DNA from: Streptomyces sp. Ru72
GTDB taxonomy: Bacteria > Actinomycetota > Actinomycetes > Streptomycetales > Streptomycetaceae
Assembly (NCBI RefSeq): GCF_002920635.1
Contig: NZ_PQSR01000010.1
Location: 1 to 64,000 of the forward strand
DNA: 64,000 bases
Direction: 5' to 3'
Position 1 is the stretch's first letter; each line of letters opens with the position of its first letter. The notes below the pieces were generated by a model. It was not told the origin of the DNA. It saw only the letters and a program-made list of their open reading frames with translations, and did not search any database. The position numbers and the translations under genes are program-made. Below, piece after piece: positions 51,726 through 60,402 of this stretch.

Positions 51726-53603
51726 TCAGCCGACGCCCTGCAGGCGCCAGATCTGGTTCTTCTTGGTGCTGAGGGCGCTGACCGGATCGCAGGTCCACTG
51801 GTGGATGAGGGCTCGCGGCTGGGTGGAGACGTCGGAGACGTCGACGCACTTGCCGCTGTGGACGGCGACGAGTTGGTAGTCCTGGCTGTTGCCGAGGGCT
51901 GTGACGGGGTTGAGGGTGAACATCTGGTTGGTGGCGCCGTTGCAGGTGTACTGGATGACGGCGGCGCCGTCGGCGGTGGAGGCGCCGGAGACGTCCAGGC
52001 ACTTGCCGCTGAGTTCGTTGACGACGGTGTAGGTGTTGGTCCGGCCGGCGACCGGCTTGAGGTCGAGCATCTGCTGGTAACCGCCCTCGCAGTAGTACTG
52101 CTGGTACTGGGTGCCGTTGGCCGTGCTGAGATTGGTGTCGTCCAGACACTGGCCGCTGTTCTCGCTGACCGCCACGGTGGAGACGGTGGTGTTGGACGGC
52201 GGGAGCAAGGTGATGGTGTAGCCGTCCTTGGCGTTGGTGTAGGGAACGGTCAGCGAGGCGGCGTTGTTGCTGACGGTCACGGTGGTATCGGAGACGGTGG
52301 TGGGCCCGGTGACCGGGGCGCCGTTGTCGTAGGGGATGCGCTGGACGACGGCGCGCACCTTGCCGTTCTCCACGACCGAGGTGGTGTTCAGTCCGGTGAG
52401 GTTCACGGTGACGTTGCCCGCGTTGCCGTTGCTGCCGATGAGGACCTTGGCGTTCCTGGCGGTGTTGTCCTTGGTGGCCAGGCCGTCGGTGTTGCTGCCG
52501 GGGGTGTAGTTGACGATGTTGCCGGTCTGGGAACCGTAGTAGCGGTACATGAACCACTCGCCCAGCGGCAGGTACTGGCCGGAGCTGTTCTTGGTGAGCA
52601 GGTGGGCCTCGTAGTCGTGGAGATTCGTGCCGGAGGCCCAGTTGCCGCGCAGGCCGTCTGCGCCGGCCCGCTCCAGGCGGCCGATGAACCAGGCGCCACC
52701 GCCCGGGGACTGCATGGACAAGGTCGCGTACTCGTTGATCTGGTACGGGCGGGTGTTGGTCAGGCCCGCCGCGGAGAGGGTGGAGTTGGCGCGGCCGACA
52801 TCGGTGACCGGGTCACCGGGTTCGTCGTGCCAGCTGTAGATGTCGGGGGCGACGTTGTTGGCCTTGACGTAGTTGAGGTAGGTCGTCCACCAGGTGTTGG
52901 AGGAGTTCGGCTGGCTCGCGATGCTGGGGCCGACGATCAGCTGGTTCGGGAACGCCGCCCGGACCCGGGCGTAGAAGCGCGACCACATCTGCAGGTACTG
53001 GGCCTGTGACGGCGCCCAGAAGCCCTTGCCGTCGGGCTCGTTCCACAGGTCCCACTCGACCGTCATGTTGTTGGCCTTGACGTCGCCTATGAGCTGCGTG
53101 ACGAAGTTGTCGAACTGCGTCCAGTCACCGTTGTCGCCGGGCCAGCCCTGGCTGGTGGTGCCGTCCGCGCCCCACAGGTCGTGCGGGAGCAGCACGAAGG
53201 TGCCGCCGAGGGCCACGGTGCGCTTGTACTGGGCGAGCGTGGCGTTCCAGCGGGTCTGGTAGTCGGCGAGGCTGGTCGCGTAGCCGCCACTGTTGAGCTG
53301 GGCGCCCCCGGCCCGCATGAAGTGCCACTTGATGTCCTTGAAGAAGTGGTCCTGCGGCAGCGAGCCGTCGGGGGTCATCCCGTAGATCATGCCCGAGGCG
53401 CGGTAGGCGGGGGCGCCTCCGGCTGTGGCGAAGTCCACCGTGACGCTGGTGTCCACCGCGTGCGCAGCCGTGCCGGGCAGGGCGGCGGCGCCGAGTGAGG
53501 CGAGAAGTACGGCGAGCGCCGTGGCCGTGCGGCCTCGGGGACGCCGTGCCGTTCGGGGTCTGCCGGTGGGGCCGGCCGGTCGGAGAAAGCGGGGGAGGGG
53601 CAT
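51726..53603 (-). CDS. Secreted GH39-like glycosidase with C-terminal ricin-B lectin (CBM13)
   Basis: A 625-aa exported enzyme. The signal peptide (ATALAVLLASLGAAALPG) ends near AAHAVD. The catalytic part (about residues 45-380) looks like a GH-A clan barrel of GH39 type: acid/base Glu in VEWDLWNEPDGKGFW and probable nucleophile Glu in RPYQINEYATLSM. A beta domain follows. The last about 130 residues are a ricin-type trefoil with QCLDDTNLSTANGTQ, GKCLDVSGASTADGA and GKCVDVSDVSTQPRA. The likely substrate is xylan or arabinoxylan side chains. It is divergent from the GH54 pair, sharing a palindromic operator region. Confidence 0.8.
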   Translation of the reverse strand: MPLPRFLRPAGPTGRPRTARRPRGRTATALAVLLASLGAAALPGTAAHAVDTSVTVDFATAGGAPAYRASGMIYGMTPDGSLPQDHFFKDIKWHFMRAGGAQLNSGGYATSLADYQTRWNATLAQYKRTVALGGTFVLLPHDLWGADGTTSQGWPGDNGDWTQFDNFVTQLIGDVKANNMTVEWDLWNEPDGKGFWAPSQAQYLQMWSRFYARVRAAFPNQLIVGPSIASQPNSSNTWWTTYLNYVKANNVAPDIYSWHDEPGDPVTDVGRANSTLSAAGLTNTRPYQINEYATLSMQSPGGGAWFIGRLERAGADGLRGNWASGTNLHDYEAHLLTKNSSGQYLPLGEWFMYRYYGSQTGNIVNYTPGSNTDGLATKDNTARNAKVLIGSNGNAGNVTVNLTGLNTTSVVENGKVRAVVQRIPYDNGAPVTGPTTVSDTTVTVSNNAASLTVPYTNAKDGYTITLLPPSNTTVSTVAVSENSGQCLDDTNLSTANGTQYQQYYCEGGYQQMLDLKPVAGRTNTYTVVNELSGKCLDVSGASTADGAAVIQYTCNGATNQMFTLNPVTALGNSQDYQLVAVHSGKCVDVSDVSTQPRALIHQWTCDPVSALSTKKNQIWRLQGVG

Positions 53604-53882
53604 TGACGGTCTCCAGGATCGCAGTCCGGGCGTGCTTGCTCACTGTCTTCCGACCCGTCCACACGTGCCCTGTGTGCAGAGGAGCGAGGAGGGGTGACGG
53701 GCCGTCAGAGGGGTAGGGCCGGGCGCATCGAATCGGTTCGCGACCGGAAAAGCTAGAAGCAGGCGTGAGCGAGCGTCAAGACTTCGGACAGAGACCGCAG
53801 GTGAGCCGAGAGTGCAGGACTGGCGCGGGCAGAATTGTGCCTGCCGCTTGCGGATGGATCCGTCGTGTCAATCCTCTTAAAA

Positions 53883-53894
53883 CGAACCGGTTCG
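53883..53894. promoter_or_regulatory. Perfect 12-bp palindrome CGAACCGGTTCG
   Basis: A symmetric CG-centred site in the divergent region, 89 bases from the start of the 24-bp palindrome and 280 bases upstream of the GH39-like start. It resembles the CCGG-centred sites upstream of the LacI gene (37506-37547), so the same regulator may act at both places. Confidence 0.55.
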
Positions 53895-53971
53895 ACATCT
53901 TGACGTCCATCCGGAGTTCGTCGACAGTGAGGGCTTATTCCGAACAGCCGCGTGACAGCCGGTTCGCCCTC

Positions 53972-53995
53972 CGAATTGTTAGCGCTAACAATTCG
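53972..53995. promoter_or_regulatory. Perfect 24-bp palindromic operator
   Basis: CGAATTGTTAGC (53972-53983) is followed by its exact reverse complement GCTAACAATTCG (53984-53995). The core TGTTAGCGCTAACA is a classical LacI-family operator form found at arabinose and xylose genes. It is 120 bases upstream of the first GH54 arabinofuranosidase gene. Strong candidate for sugar-responsive repression. Confidence 0.8.
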
Positions 53996-54114
53996 CGGGT
54001 GGCCCGCCGGCGGAGCCGCTCGCCCGCCCTCAGTCCCCATCAGCCGTCCGCAGCCCACCGCCAACCCGGTTGGCGGCGCGGCTCGCTGTCCCGTATCGAT
54101 GAACAAAGGAGTTC

Positions 54115-55668
54115 ATGGTGCCTGCGCTGCACGTTTTTCGCCGACTGCGCCGGGGGCTGGTCGTCTCCTTGGCCGCGGTGGCGCTCGCCTTCACCAGCCT
54201 CATCGCCTTCAGCGACGCCTCGCACGCCGCCGCACAAGGGCCCTGCGACATCTACGCGGCGGGCGGAACGCCGTGCGTCGCGGCGCACAGCACCACCCGC
54301 GCGCTGTTCGCCTCCTACAACGGCCCGCTCTACCAGGTGCAGCGGGCGTCGGACAACACATTGCAGAACATCGGGGTGTTGTCCGCCGGAGGTGTCGCCA
54401 ACGCCGCGGCGCAGGACTCGTTCTGCGCGGGCACCACCTGCACCATCACCCGCGTCTACGACCAGACCGGCGGCGGCAACACCCTGGTCTACCAGGGCCC
54501 TGGCGGGACCGGCGGCGCCGACACGGCGGCCACCGCGACCACCGAAGCGATCAGTGTGGGCGGCCAGAAGGCCTATGCGCTCTACATCAACCCGGGCAAC
54601 AGCTACTTCGCGTACAACTCCTCCGGGGGCGTGCCGACCGGCAGTTCACCCGAGGGCGAGTACATGGTCACCAGCGGCACCCACGTCAACAACGGCTGCT
54701 GCTTCGACTACGGCAACACGGAGATCGACCACAAGGCCGACGGCAACGGCGCCATGGACGCGATCAACTTCAGCACGGAATGCTGGTTCGGCGGCTGCAG
54801 CGGAACCGGGCCGTGGGTGCAGGCGGACCTGGAGAACGGCCTGTTCTCCGGCGGCAGCAAGACGTGGAACCCCAACCAGGTCTCCCAGACCAGCCGTTTC
54901 GTCACCGCGATGCTCAAGAACAACGGCACCACCCAGATGGCGCTCAAAGGCGCCGACGCCCAGTCCGGGAGCCTGACCCAGCTCTACAGCGGCGCACTGC
55001 CCAGCGGATGGAACCCGATGCACAAGCAGGGTGCCGTCATCCTCGGCAGCGGCGGCGACTGCTGCCAGACCAACCGCAACGCGAGCGCGGGCACCTTCTA
55101 CGAGGGCGCCATGGTCACGGGCTACCCCTCCGACGCCACCGACGCCGCGGTCCAGGCCAACATCGCCGCGGCCGGCTACAGCACCACCACCCCCTTCACC
55201 CCGGGCGCGAAGGTGTCGCTGCAGGCCACCACCTCCTGCTGCACCGGCGACTACCTGCAGCACGACACCAGCGACGACAAGGTCGTGATCGCGCCGGTGA
55301 CCTCCGGCAGCTCCGCCACCGTCAAGGGCGACGCCACCTGGATCGTCCGCGCCGGTCTGGCCAACAGCAACTGCGTCTCCTTCGAGTCGGCCAACACGCC
55401 CGGCAGTTACATCAGGCACTACGCCTTCCAGCTCCACCTCCAGCCCAATGACGGCACCAGCCAGTTCGCCGCCGACGCCACCTTCTGCTCCAAGCCGGGA
55501 AACAGCGGCACGGGTTACTCACTGCAGTCCTTCAACTACCCGGCCAAGTACATCCGCCACTACAACTTCACCGGCTACATCGCGAGCAACGGCGGTACCA
55601 ACGCCTGGGACAACCCGACGTCGTGGGCCCAGGACACCAGCTGGCTGGCCGCAGCGCCCTGGAGCTGA
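54115..55668 (+). CDS. Secreted GH54 alpha-L-arabinofuranosidase with CBM42, copy 1
   Basis: A 517-aa exported enzyme: signal peptide (SLAAVALAFTSLIAF), GH54 catalytic domain (about residues 42-370) and C-terminal CBM42 (AbfB) trefoil. Catalytic Asp and Glu are in VQADLENGLFSGG, the acid/base Asp in LGSGGDCCQTN, and the vicinal disulfide in NNGCCFDYGN. Compared with copy 2 it has extra cysteines (STECWFGGCSG, GGDCCQ) and MDAINF instead of MEAIYF, so substrate choice may differ. The CBM42 binds arabinose side chains of arabinoxylan. RBS AAAGGAG. It is the first of a tandem pair. Confidence 0.92.
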   Translation: MVPALHVFRRLRRGLVVSLAAVALAFTSLIAFSDASHAAAQGPCDIYAAGGTPCVAAHSTTRALFASYNGPLYQVQRASDNTLQNIGVLSAGGVANAAAQDSFCAGTTCTITRVYDQTGGGNTLVYQGPGGTGGADTAATATTEAISVGGQKAYALYINPGNSYFAYNSSGGVPTGSSPEGEYMVTSGTHVNNGCCFDYGNTEIDHKADGNGAMDAINFSTECWFGGCSGTGPWVQADLENGLFSGGSKTWNPNQVSQTSRFVTAMLKNNGTTQMALKGADAQSGSLTQLYSGALPSGWNPMHKQGAVILGSGGDCCQTNRNASAGTFYEGAMVTGYPSDATDAAVQANIAAAGYSTTTPFTPGAKVSLQATTSCCTGDYLQHDTSDDKVVIAPVTSGSSATVKGDATWIVRAGLANSNCVSFESANTPGSYIRHYAFQLHLQPNDGTSQFAADATFCSKPGNSGTGYSLQSFNYPAKYIRHYNFTGYIASNGGTNAWDNPTSWAQDTSWLAAAPWS

Positions 55669-55814
55669 CGAGCAACCAGCCCCGGGTCCGGTGCCGAAGA
55701 GGGGCGACTCCACACCGGACCCGGAGGCGTCAACGCAACCCGCGCCGTCCGCACAGCCGCACACCGGGGGTTCGTCGACGCCCACATCACGCCCCACCCT
55801 GTGAAGGAGTTCTC

Positions 55815-57371
55815 ATGATCAAGCCACCGTGGATACGCAGCGTCAGACGCGCGCTGCTCGCGGCCGGTGCCACCGCCGCGCTGGCCGCCGGCCTGCTCAC
55901 CGCCACGGCCACCACCTCGCAGGCCGCCACCCAGGGGCCGTGCGACATCTACGCCGCGGGCGGCACCCCCTGCGTCGCCGCGCACAGCACCACCCGCGCC
56001 CTGTACGGGGCGTACAACGGCCCGCTGTACCAGGTCAGGCGCGCCTCCGACAACACCACCCTGAACATCGGCCTGCTGAGCGCCGGCGGATACGCCAACG
56101 CCGCCGCGCAGGACTCCTTCTGCGCGAACACCAGCTGCGTCATCACCGTCATCTACGACCAGTCCGGCAAGGGCAACGACCTCACCCAGGCACCCGCGGG
56201 CGGAGCCGCCGGCGGGCCGGACAACCTCGCCAACGCCTTCGAGGCGCCGGTCACCGTCGGCGGGCACGAGGCGTACGGCGTCTACGTGGCCCCCGGCACC
56301 GGCTACCGCAACAACAACACCAACGGCATCGCCACCGGCGACCAGCCCGAGGGCATGTACGCGATCTTCGACGGCACCCACTTCAACGGCGGCTGCTGCT
56401 TCGACTACGGCAACGCCGAGACCAGCAGCACCGACACCGGCAACGGCCACATGGAGGCCATCTACTTCGGCAACAGCAAGGCGTGGGGCTACGGCAGCGG
56501 CAACGGCCCCTGGGTGATGGCCGACCTCGAGAACGGCCTGTTCTCCGGGGTCAACCGCACGTTCAATGCCAACGACCCCACCGTGAACAACCGGTTCCTG
56601 ACCGCCATGGTCAAGGGTGGCCCGAACCAGTGGGCCATCCGCGGCGGCGACGCCCAGGCGGGCAGCCTGTCCACCTACTACAGCGGCGTGCGCCCCAACG
56701 TCTCCGGCTACAACCCGATGCACAAGGAAGGCGCGATCATCCTCGGCATCGGCGGCGATAACAGCAAGGGCGCCCAGGGTACCTTCTACGAAGGCGTGAT
56801 GACCTCGGGCTACCCCTCGGACGCCACTGAGAACGCCGTGCAGGCCAACATCACCGCCGCCGGCTACAACAGCGGCTCGACCAGCACCGGCTCGCTGACG
56901 CCCGGCTCCCGGATCTCCCTGCAGGCCACCACCTCCCCCTGCTGCACCTCGGACTACCTGCGCCACGACGACGCCGACACCAAGGTCGTCATCTCCAGCA
57001 TCAACTCCTCCAGCTCGGCCACCGACAAGGCCGACGCCACCTGGATCGTCCGCGCCGGCCTGGCCAACAGCTCCTGCCTGTCCTTCGAGTCCGCCAACAA
57101 CCCAGGCCAGTTCCTGCGCCACTACAACTACGAGCTCTACCTGAACACCGACAACGGCGGCAGCTCGTTCGCGCAGGACGCCACCTTCTGTCCCACCACG
57201 GGCAACAGCGGGGTCGGCCACTCCTTCCAGTCCGTCAACTACCCGACGAAATACATCCGCCACTACAACTACACGGTCTACATAGCCAGCAACGGCGGCT
57301 CCAACGCCTGGGACTCCACGTCGTCGTGGGCCCAGGACACCAGTTGGCTCACGGCATCTCCCTGGAGCTGA
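55815..57371 (+). CDS. Secreted GH54 alpha-L-arabinofuranosidase with CBM42, copy 2 (fungal-like)
   Basis: A 518-aa exported enzyme: signal peptide (LLAAGATAALAAGLLTATA), GH54 domain and CBM42. The signature blocks CCFDYGNAETSSTDTGNGHM, MADLENGLFSG and ILGIGGDNSKGAQGTFYEGV recall Aspergillus AbfB, with catalytic Glu and Asp intact. It releases arabinofuranose from arabinoxylan and arabinan outside the cell. It follows copy 1 by 146 bases on the same strand; the two share much of their sequence, including the whole start of the mature protein, and clearly arose by duplication or paired acquisition. A strong terminator follows. Confidence 0.93.
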   Translation: MIKPPWIRSVRRALLAAGATAALAAGLLTATATTSQAATQGPCDIYAAGGTPCVAAHSTTRALYGAYNGPLYQVRRASDNTTLNIGLLSAGGYANAAAQDSFCANTSCVITVIYDQSGKGNDLTQAPAGGAAGGPDNLANAFEAPVTVGGHEAYGVYVAPGTGYRNNNTNGIATGDQPEGMYAIFDGTHFNGGCCFDYGNAETSSTDTGNGHMEAIYFGNSKAWGYGSGNGPWVMADLENGLFSGVNRTFNANDPTVNNRFLTAMVKGGPNQWAIRGGDAQAGSLSTYYSGVRPNVSGYNPMHKEGAIILGIGGDNSKGAQGTFYEGVMTSGYPSDATENAVQANITAAGYNSGSTSTGSLTPGSRISLQATTSPCCTSDYLRHDDADTKVVISSINSSSSATDKADATWIVRAGLANSSCLSFESANNPGQFLRHYNYELYLNTDNGGSSFAQDATFCPTTGNSGVGHSFQSVNYPTKYIRHYNYTVYIASNGGSNAWDSTSSWAQDTSWLTASPWS

Positions 57372-57480
57372 CGCGGGACCGGACTCTCCGAGCGCCTTCA
57401 GCAGCGAGCGCGGCAGCCATGCAGAATCGCAGGGAGGCCGCGCTCGCTTCCTCTCATGGACTCTTCCAAGGCATGGCGGT

Positions 57481-57511
57481 GGACGCCGGCTCGGTGGCCG
57501 AGCCGGCGTCC
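57481..57511. terminator. Perfect 14-bp hairpin terminator
   Basis: GGACGCCGGCTCGG (57481-57494), loop TGG, CCGAGCCGGCGTCC (57498-57511). It lies between the convergent GH54 copy 2 and aldo/keto reductase genes and can stop both transcripts. Confidence 0.85.
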
Positions 57512-57530
57512 AGGGCCAAGCCGCAGAGTG

Positions 57531-58388
57531 TCAGACGGCGTCCAGCTCGGCGATCTCCTCATCCGTCAGCTTCAGGTCGGCAGCCGCCGCCGAGTCACGG
57601 ATGGTCTCCGGCCGGCTCGCGCCGGGAATCGGAACGACGACCGGCGACTTCGCGAGCATCCACGCCAGGCAGACCTGCTGGGGGCTCACCCCGTGAGCCT
57701 CGGCGACGCGCGCGAACGGTGTGTAGGCAGAGCCCAGTTCGCGTGCACGGGAGATGCCGCCCAGAGGGCTCCACGGCAGGAACGCGATGCCGAGCTCGTC
57801 ACACAGCTGAAGCTCGGGCTCGCTGGAGCGGAAGGCAGGCGAGAACTGGTTCTGGACGGAGACCAGGCGGCCGCCGAGGATCTCGCCCGCCTGCCGGATC
57901 TGGTCCGGGTCGGCGTTGGAGATACCGGCCATCCGGATCTTGCCCTCGTCGAGGAGTTCCCGCACCGCACCGACCGATTCGGCGTAGGGGACCTTGGGAT
58001 CGGGACGGTGGAACTGATAGAGCCCGATGGCCTCCACGCCGAGGCGGCGCAGGGAGGCCTCACAGGCCTCCTTGATGTGCTTGGGGGAGCCGTCCTGTGT
58101 CCAGCTGCCGTCTCCGGGACGCAGGTGGCCGCCCTTCGTGGCGACGAGGACATCCCCACCCAGCGCGTGCGAGGCGAGAGCCTTGGCGATCAGGGTTTCG
58201 TTATGACCGACTTCACCGGCGTCCCGGTGATAGGCATCGGCGGTGTCGATCAGCGTCACGCCGGCGTCGAGCGCGGCGTGAATGGTGGCGAGGGAACGTG
58301 CCTCCTCGGGGCGGCCCTCGATCGACATGGGCATGGCGCCCAGACCGATCGCGCTGACCTCGACGTCACCGATGCGGCGAGTATGCAT
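57531..58388 (-). CDS. Aldo/keto reductase
   Basis: A 285-aa NADPH-dependent oxidoreductase of the AKR fold. The catalytic set is visible as Asp and Tyr in LIDTADAYHRDAG, Lys in VLVATKGGHL and His in LYQFHRPDPK; VPIPGASRPETIRD is the nucleotide-binding end. It reduces aldehydes or ketones; the specific substrate is unknown. The ATG at 58388 (MHTRRIGDVEVSAIGLG) is the family start; the longer frame is a shadow. It is convergent with the GH54 pair, with a hairpin between them. Confidence 0.9.
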   Translation of the reverse strand: MHTRRIGDVEVSAIGLGAMPMSIEGRPEEARSLATIHAALDAGVTLIDTADAYHRDAGEVGHNETLIAKALASHALGGDVLVATKGGHLRPGDGSWTQDGSPKHIKEACEASLRRLGVEAIGLYQFHRPDPKVPYAESVGAVRELLDEGKIRMAGISNADPDQIRQAGEILGGRLVSVQNQFSPAFRSSEPELQLCDELGIAFLPWSPLGGISRARELGSAYTPFARVAEAHGVSPQQVCLAWMLAKSPVVVPIPGASRPETIRDSAAAADLKLTDEEIAELDAV

Positions 58389-58664
58389 GTGCTCGAGACC
58401 TCTTTCGGCGTACGGGGAACTGATGCCGACCAACACCTGCGGCAGGGACCCGCGGCGACGTCGGCACAACCCAGCGTCGTGGAGCAGCAGCCAGGGGTCC
58501 AATAGAAGAAAGCGAACGCATTCAGCAGCCGGCCATCTGAATGGGGCGACCTTCACAACGCTCACCGATCGCAGCGTGAACCAAACGGCGCGCATCGTCC
58601 ATGCCACCGGGTGAGGTCCGGCTGCGGAAGCCTCGCGGCAACGCGGTGCGTGCGTGCCTGCCCG

Positions 58665-59702
58665 TCAGGCGATGCCGTCGGCCAGGGTCTCGCGCACAAC
58701 AATCGCCGCGCGCTCCGCATCCTCCCGCGAGACGTCGAGGTGGAACACGAACCGGAACTGCGGTCCGCCCGTGCACAGCACACCCCTGGCAGTCAGCCGC
58801 TCCACCAGGTCCTGCGGCGTGACCCCCGCGACGGCCCGTGCGAACACCATGTTGGTGCGGGCCGCGCCGACCTCGAGTCCCGGTACGCCGTCGAGGGCTT
58901 CGGCGAACAGCGCGGCGTTGGCGTGGTCCTCGGCCAACCGCTCGACGTGGTGGTCCAGCGCGTACGACGCGGCCGCCGCCAGCACTCCCGCCTGCCGCAT
59001 GCCTCCGCCCAGAACCTTCCTCCACCGCCGTGCCTCACTGACGAGTTCCCGGGAACCGAGCAGCATCGAGCCCACCGGTGCCCCCAAGCCCTTGCTGAAA
59101 CACACCGAGACGCTGTCGAAACGCTCCGCGATCTTCCGTGCTCCCTCGTAGGGATCGCCGCCGCCGGCCACCGCGGCGTTGAAGAGCCTGGCCCCGTCCA
59201 GGTGCGTCGCCAGGCCGTGCTTGCGGGCCACGGCCGTGGCCGACTCCAGATACTCCGGAGCGATCACCATGCCCCCGAACGTGTTCTCCAGACACAGCAG
59301 CCGGGTCCGTGCGAAATGCGGATCGTCCGGCTTGACCGCCGCCTCGACGTCCGCGAGGTCGAGTGTCCCGTCCTCCTGGTGCGGCAACGGCTGCGGCTGA
59401 ATCCCGCCGAGCGCCGCCGCCCCGCCGCCCTCGTGGGAGTAGACGTGCGCGTTCCACCCTGCGATGTACTCGTCACCACGCCCGCAGTGACTGAGCAGTG
59501 CGCACAGATTGCTCTGGGTGCCCGACGAGACGAAGAGCGCGGCGGGGAAGCCGAGCAACTCCGCCAACCGTTCCTGCAAGGCATTCACGGCGGGATCGTC
59601 GCCGAACACGTCGTCCCCCACCTCGGCCCGCGCCATGGCCGTACGCATCGGATCGGTGGGGCGGGTGACGGTGTCGCTCCGCAGGTCTATGACGTTGTCC
59701 AT
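58665..59702 (-). CDS. ltaE: Low-specificity L-threonine aldolase
   Basis: A 345-aa PLP enzyme of the beta-eliminating lyase/threonine aldolase family. It starts NVIDLRSDTVTRPTDPMR; THLDGARLFNAAVAGG is the conserved active-site block; the PLP lysine is in SVCFSKGLGAPVGSMLLGS. It splits L-threonine or allo-threonine to glycine and acetaldehyde, and related enzymes make beta-hydroxy amino acids for natural products. It lies 276 bases upstream of the aldo/keto reductase gene on the same strand. Confidence 0.93.
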   Translation of the reverse strand: MDNVIDLRSDTVTRPTDPMRTAMARAEVGDDVFGDDPAVNALQERLAELLGFPAALFVSSGTQSNLCALLSHCGRGDEYIAGWNAHVYSHEGGGAAALGGIQPQPLPHQEDGTLDLADVEAAVKPDDPHFARTRLLCLENTFGGMVIAPEYLESATAVARKHGLATHLDGARLFNAAVAGGGDPYEGARKIAERFDSVSVCFSKGLGAPVGSMLLGSRELVSEARRWRKVLGGGMRQAGVLAAAASYALDHHVERLAEDHANAALFAEALDGVPGLEVGAARTNMVFARAVAGVTPQDLVERLTARGVLCTGGPQFRFVFHLDVSREDAERAAIVVRETLADGIA

Positions 59703-60402
59703 GCCTCCTTCCTACCGGACCACCGTCCGGGGAGCGTCGACGGGGCGGCCGCTCAACGTCGTGTACTGGCCCCCGAGACCCGCTTGCGCCCCAGCCCCCG
59801 CCGCGAGCCGCTTCACACCCGTCCCCGCCTCCCCGGTCGAGGACCGTGTGACCGGCCCGGTCTTCGACTTCCCGCCCTGCCCACAGGGACGTCCCGCACG
59901 AGGGGCGCGAGCTGCGTCCCGAACTGCCCGCTCACGGCGCGGTCCTGGTGCGCTTGACCCCGCCCGGCACACCCGCCTGAGCCGAGCCACGGCACCCGCC
60001 TGAGCCGAGCCACGGCACCCGCCTGAGCCGGGACACGGCCGGGGGCGGACGGACAACGCCGGCCATCACCCATCGGTGGTGCGCCGGATCCCGCAAGGAG
60101 TTGATCTGCTGGGCTCCGGGCACGACGACCACGCAGCCGACGTCAAGCCGCCCGAGCAGACGACGGAAGTGCCGGTCCGGACCGTAGGGCTCGTCCGCGG
60201 TGCCCCAGACGGCGGCAAGCCCCCGACCGCCCCTGCGAACTGCCTGAATTCCCCACGTCACGCTGGTGGATGTCCTAGAGTTTGAGCGGGCGGACCAACA
60301 GCGAAAGCGGTGGCGGGGATCAAGGCCGGCCCAGCCGGCTGCTCGGGCGACTCCACCACAACAGGCAGCCACCGAACACTACTTCTGCGGAGACTGTGAC
60401 CC
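59703..60402. other. Upstream region of the NLR-type gene, no intact gene
   Basis: 700 bases. It carries a 23-bp tandem repeat (59975-60037). On the minus strand, roughly 60075-60240, the reading VWGTADEPYGPDRHFRRLLG, then LDVGCVVVVPGAQQINSL has protein-like composition and may be a gene remnant, family not recognised. The rest shows nothing I can support. Confidence 0.4.
59975..60037. repeat. 23-bp tandem repeat, about 2.7 copies
   Basis: Units beginning GCCTGAGCCGAGCCACGGCA followed by CCC occur at 59975-59997 and 59998-60020 (identical), with a third, diverged partial copy at 60021-60037. It lies 370-430 bases before the trypsin-NACHT gene. Confidence 0.75.

Larger units (their letters stand above)
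53604..54114. other. Divergent regulatory region between GH39-like and GH54 genes
   Basis: 511 bases with no coding frame of its own. It contains CGAACCGGTTCG (53883-53894) and a perfect 24-bp palindrome (53972-53995). Both are LacI-type sites placed to control the two divergent hydrolase transcription units. Confidence 0.6.

Noticed and set aside
51087..53009. 640-codon plus-strand frame
   Set aside because: Its first part overlaps the IS3 remnant but the rest is a shadow of the GH39-like gene.
59975..60037. Short CRISPR-like array
   Set aside because: Repeat units are contiguous with no spacers and only about 2.7 copies; a simple tandem repeat.
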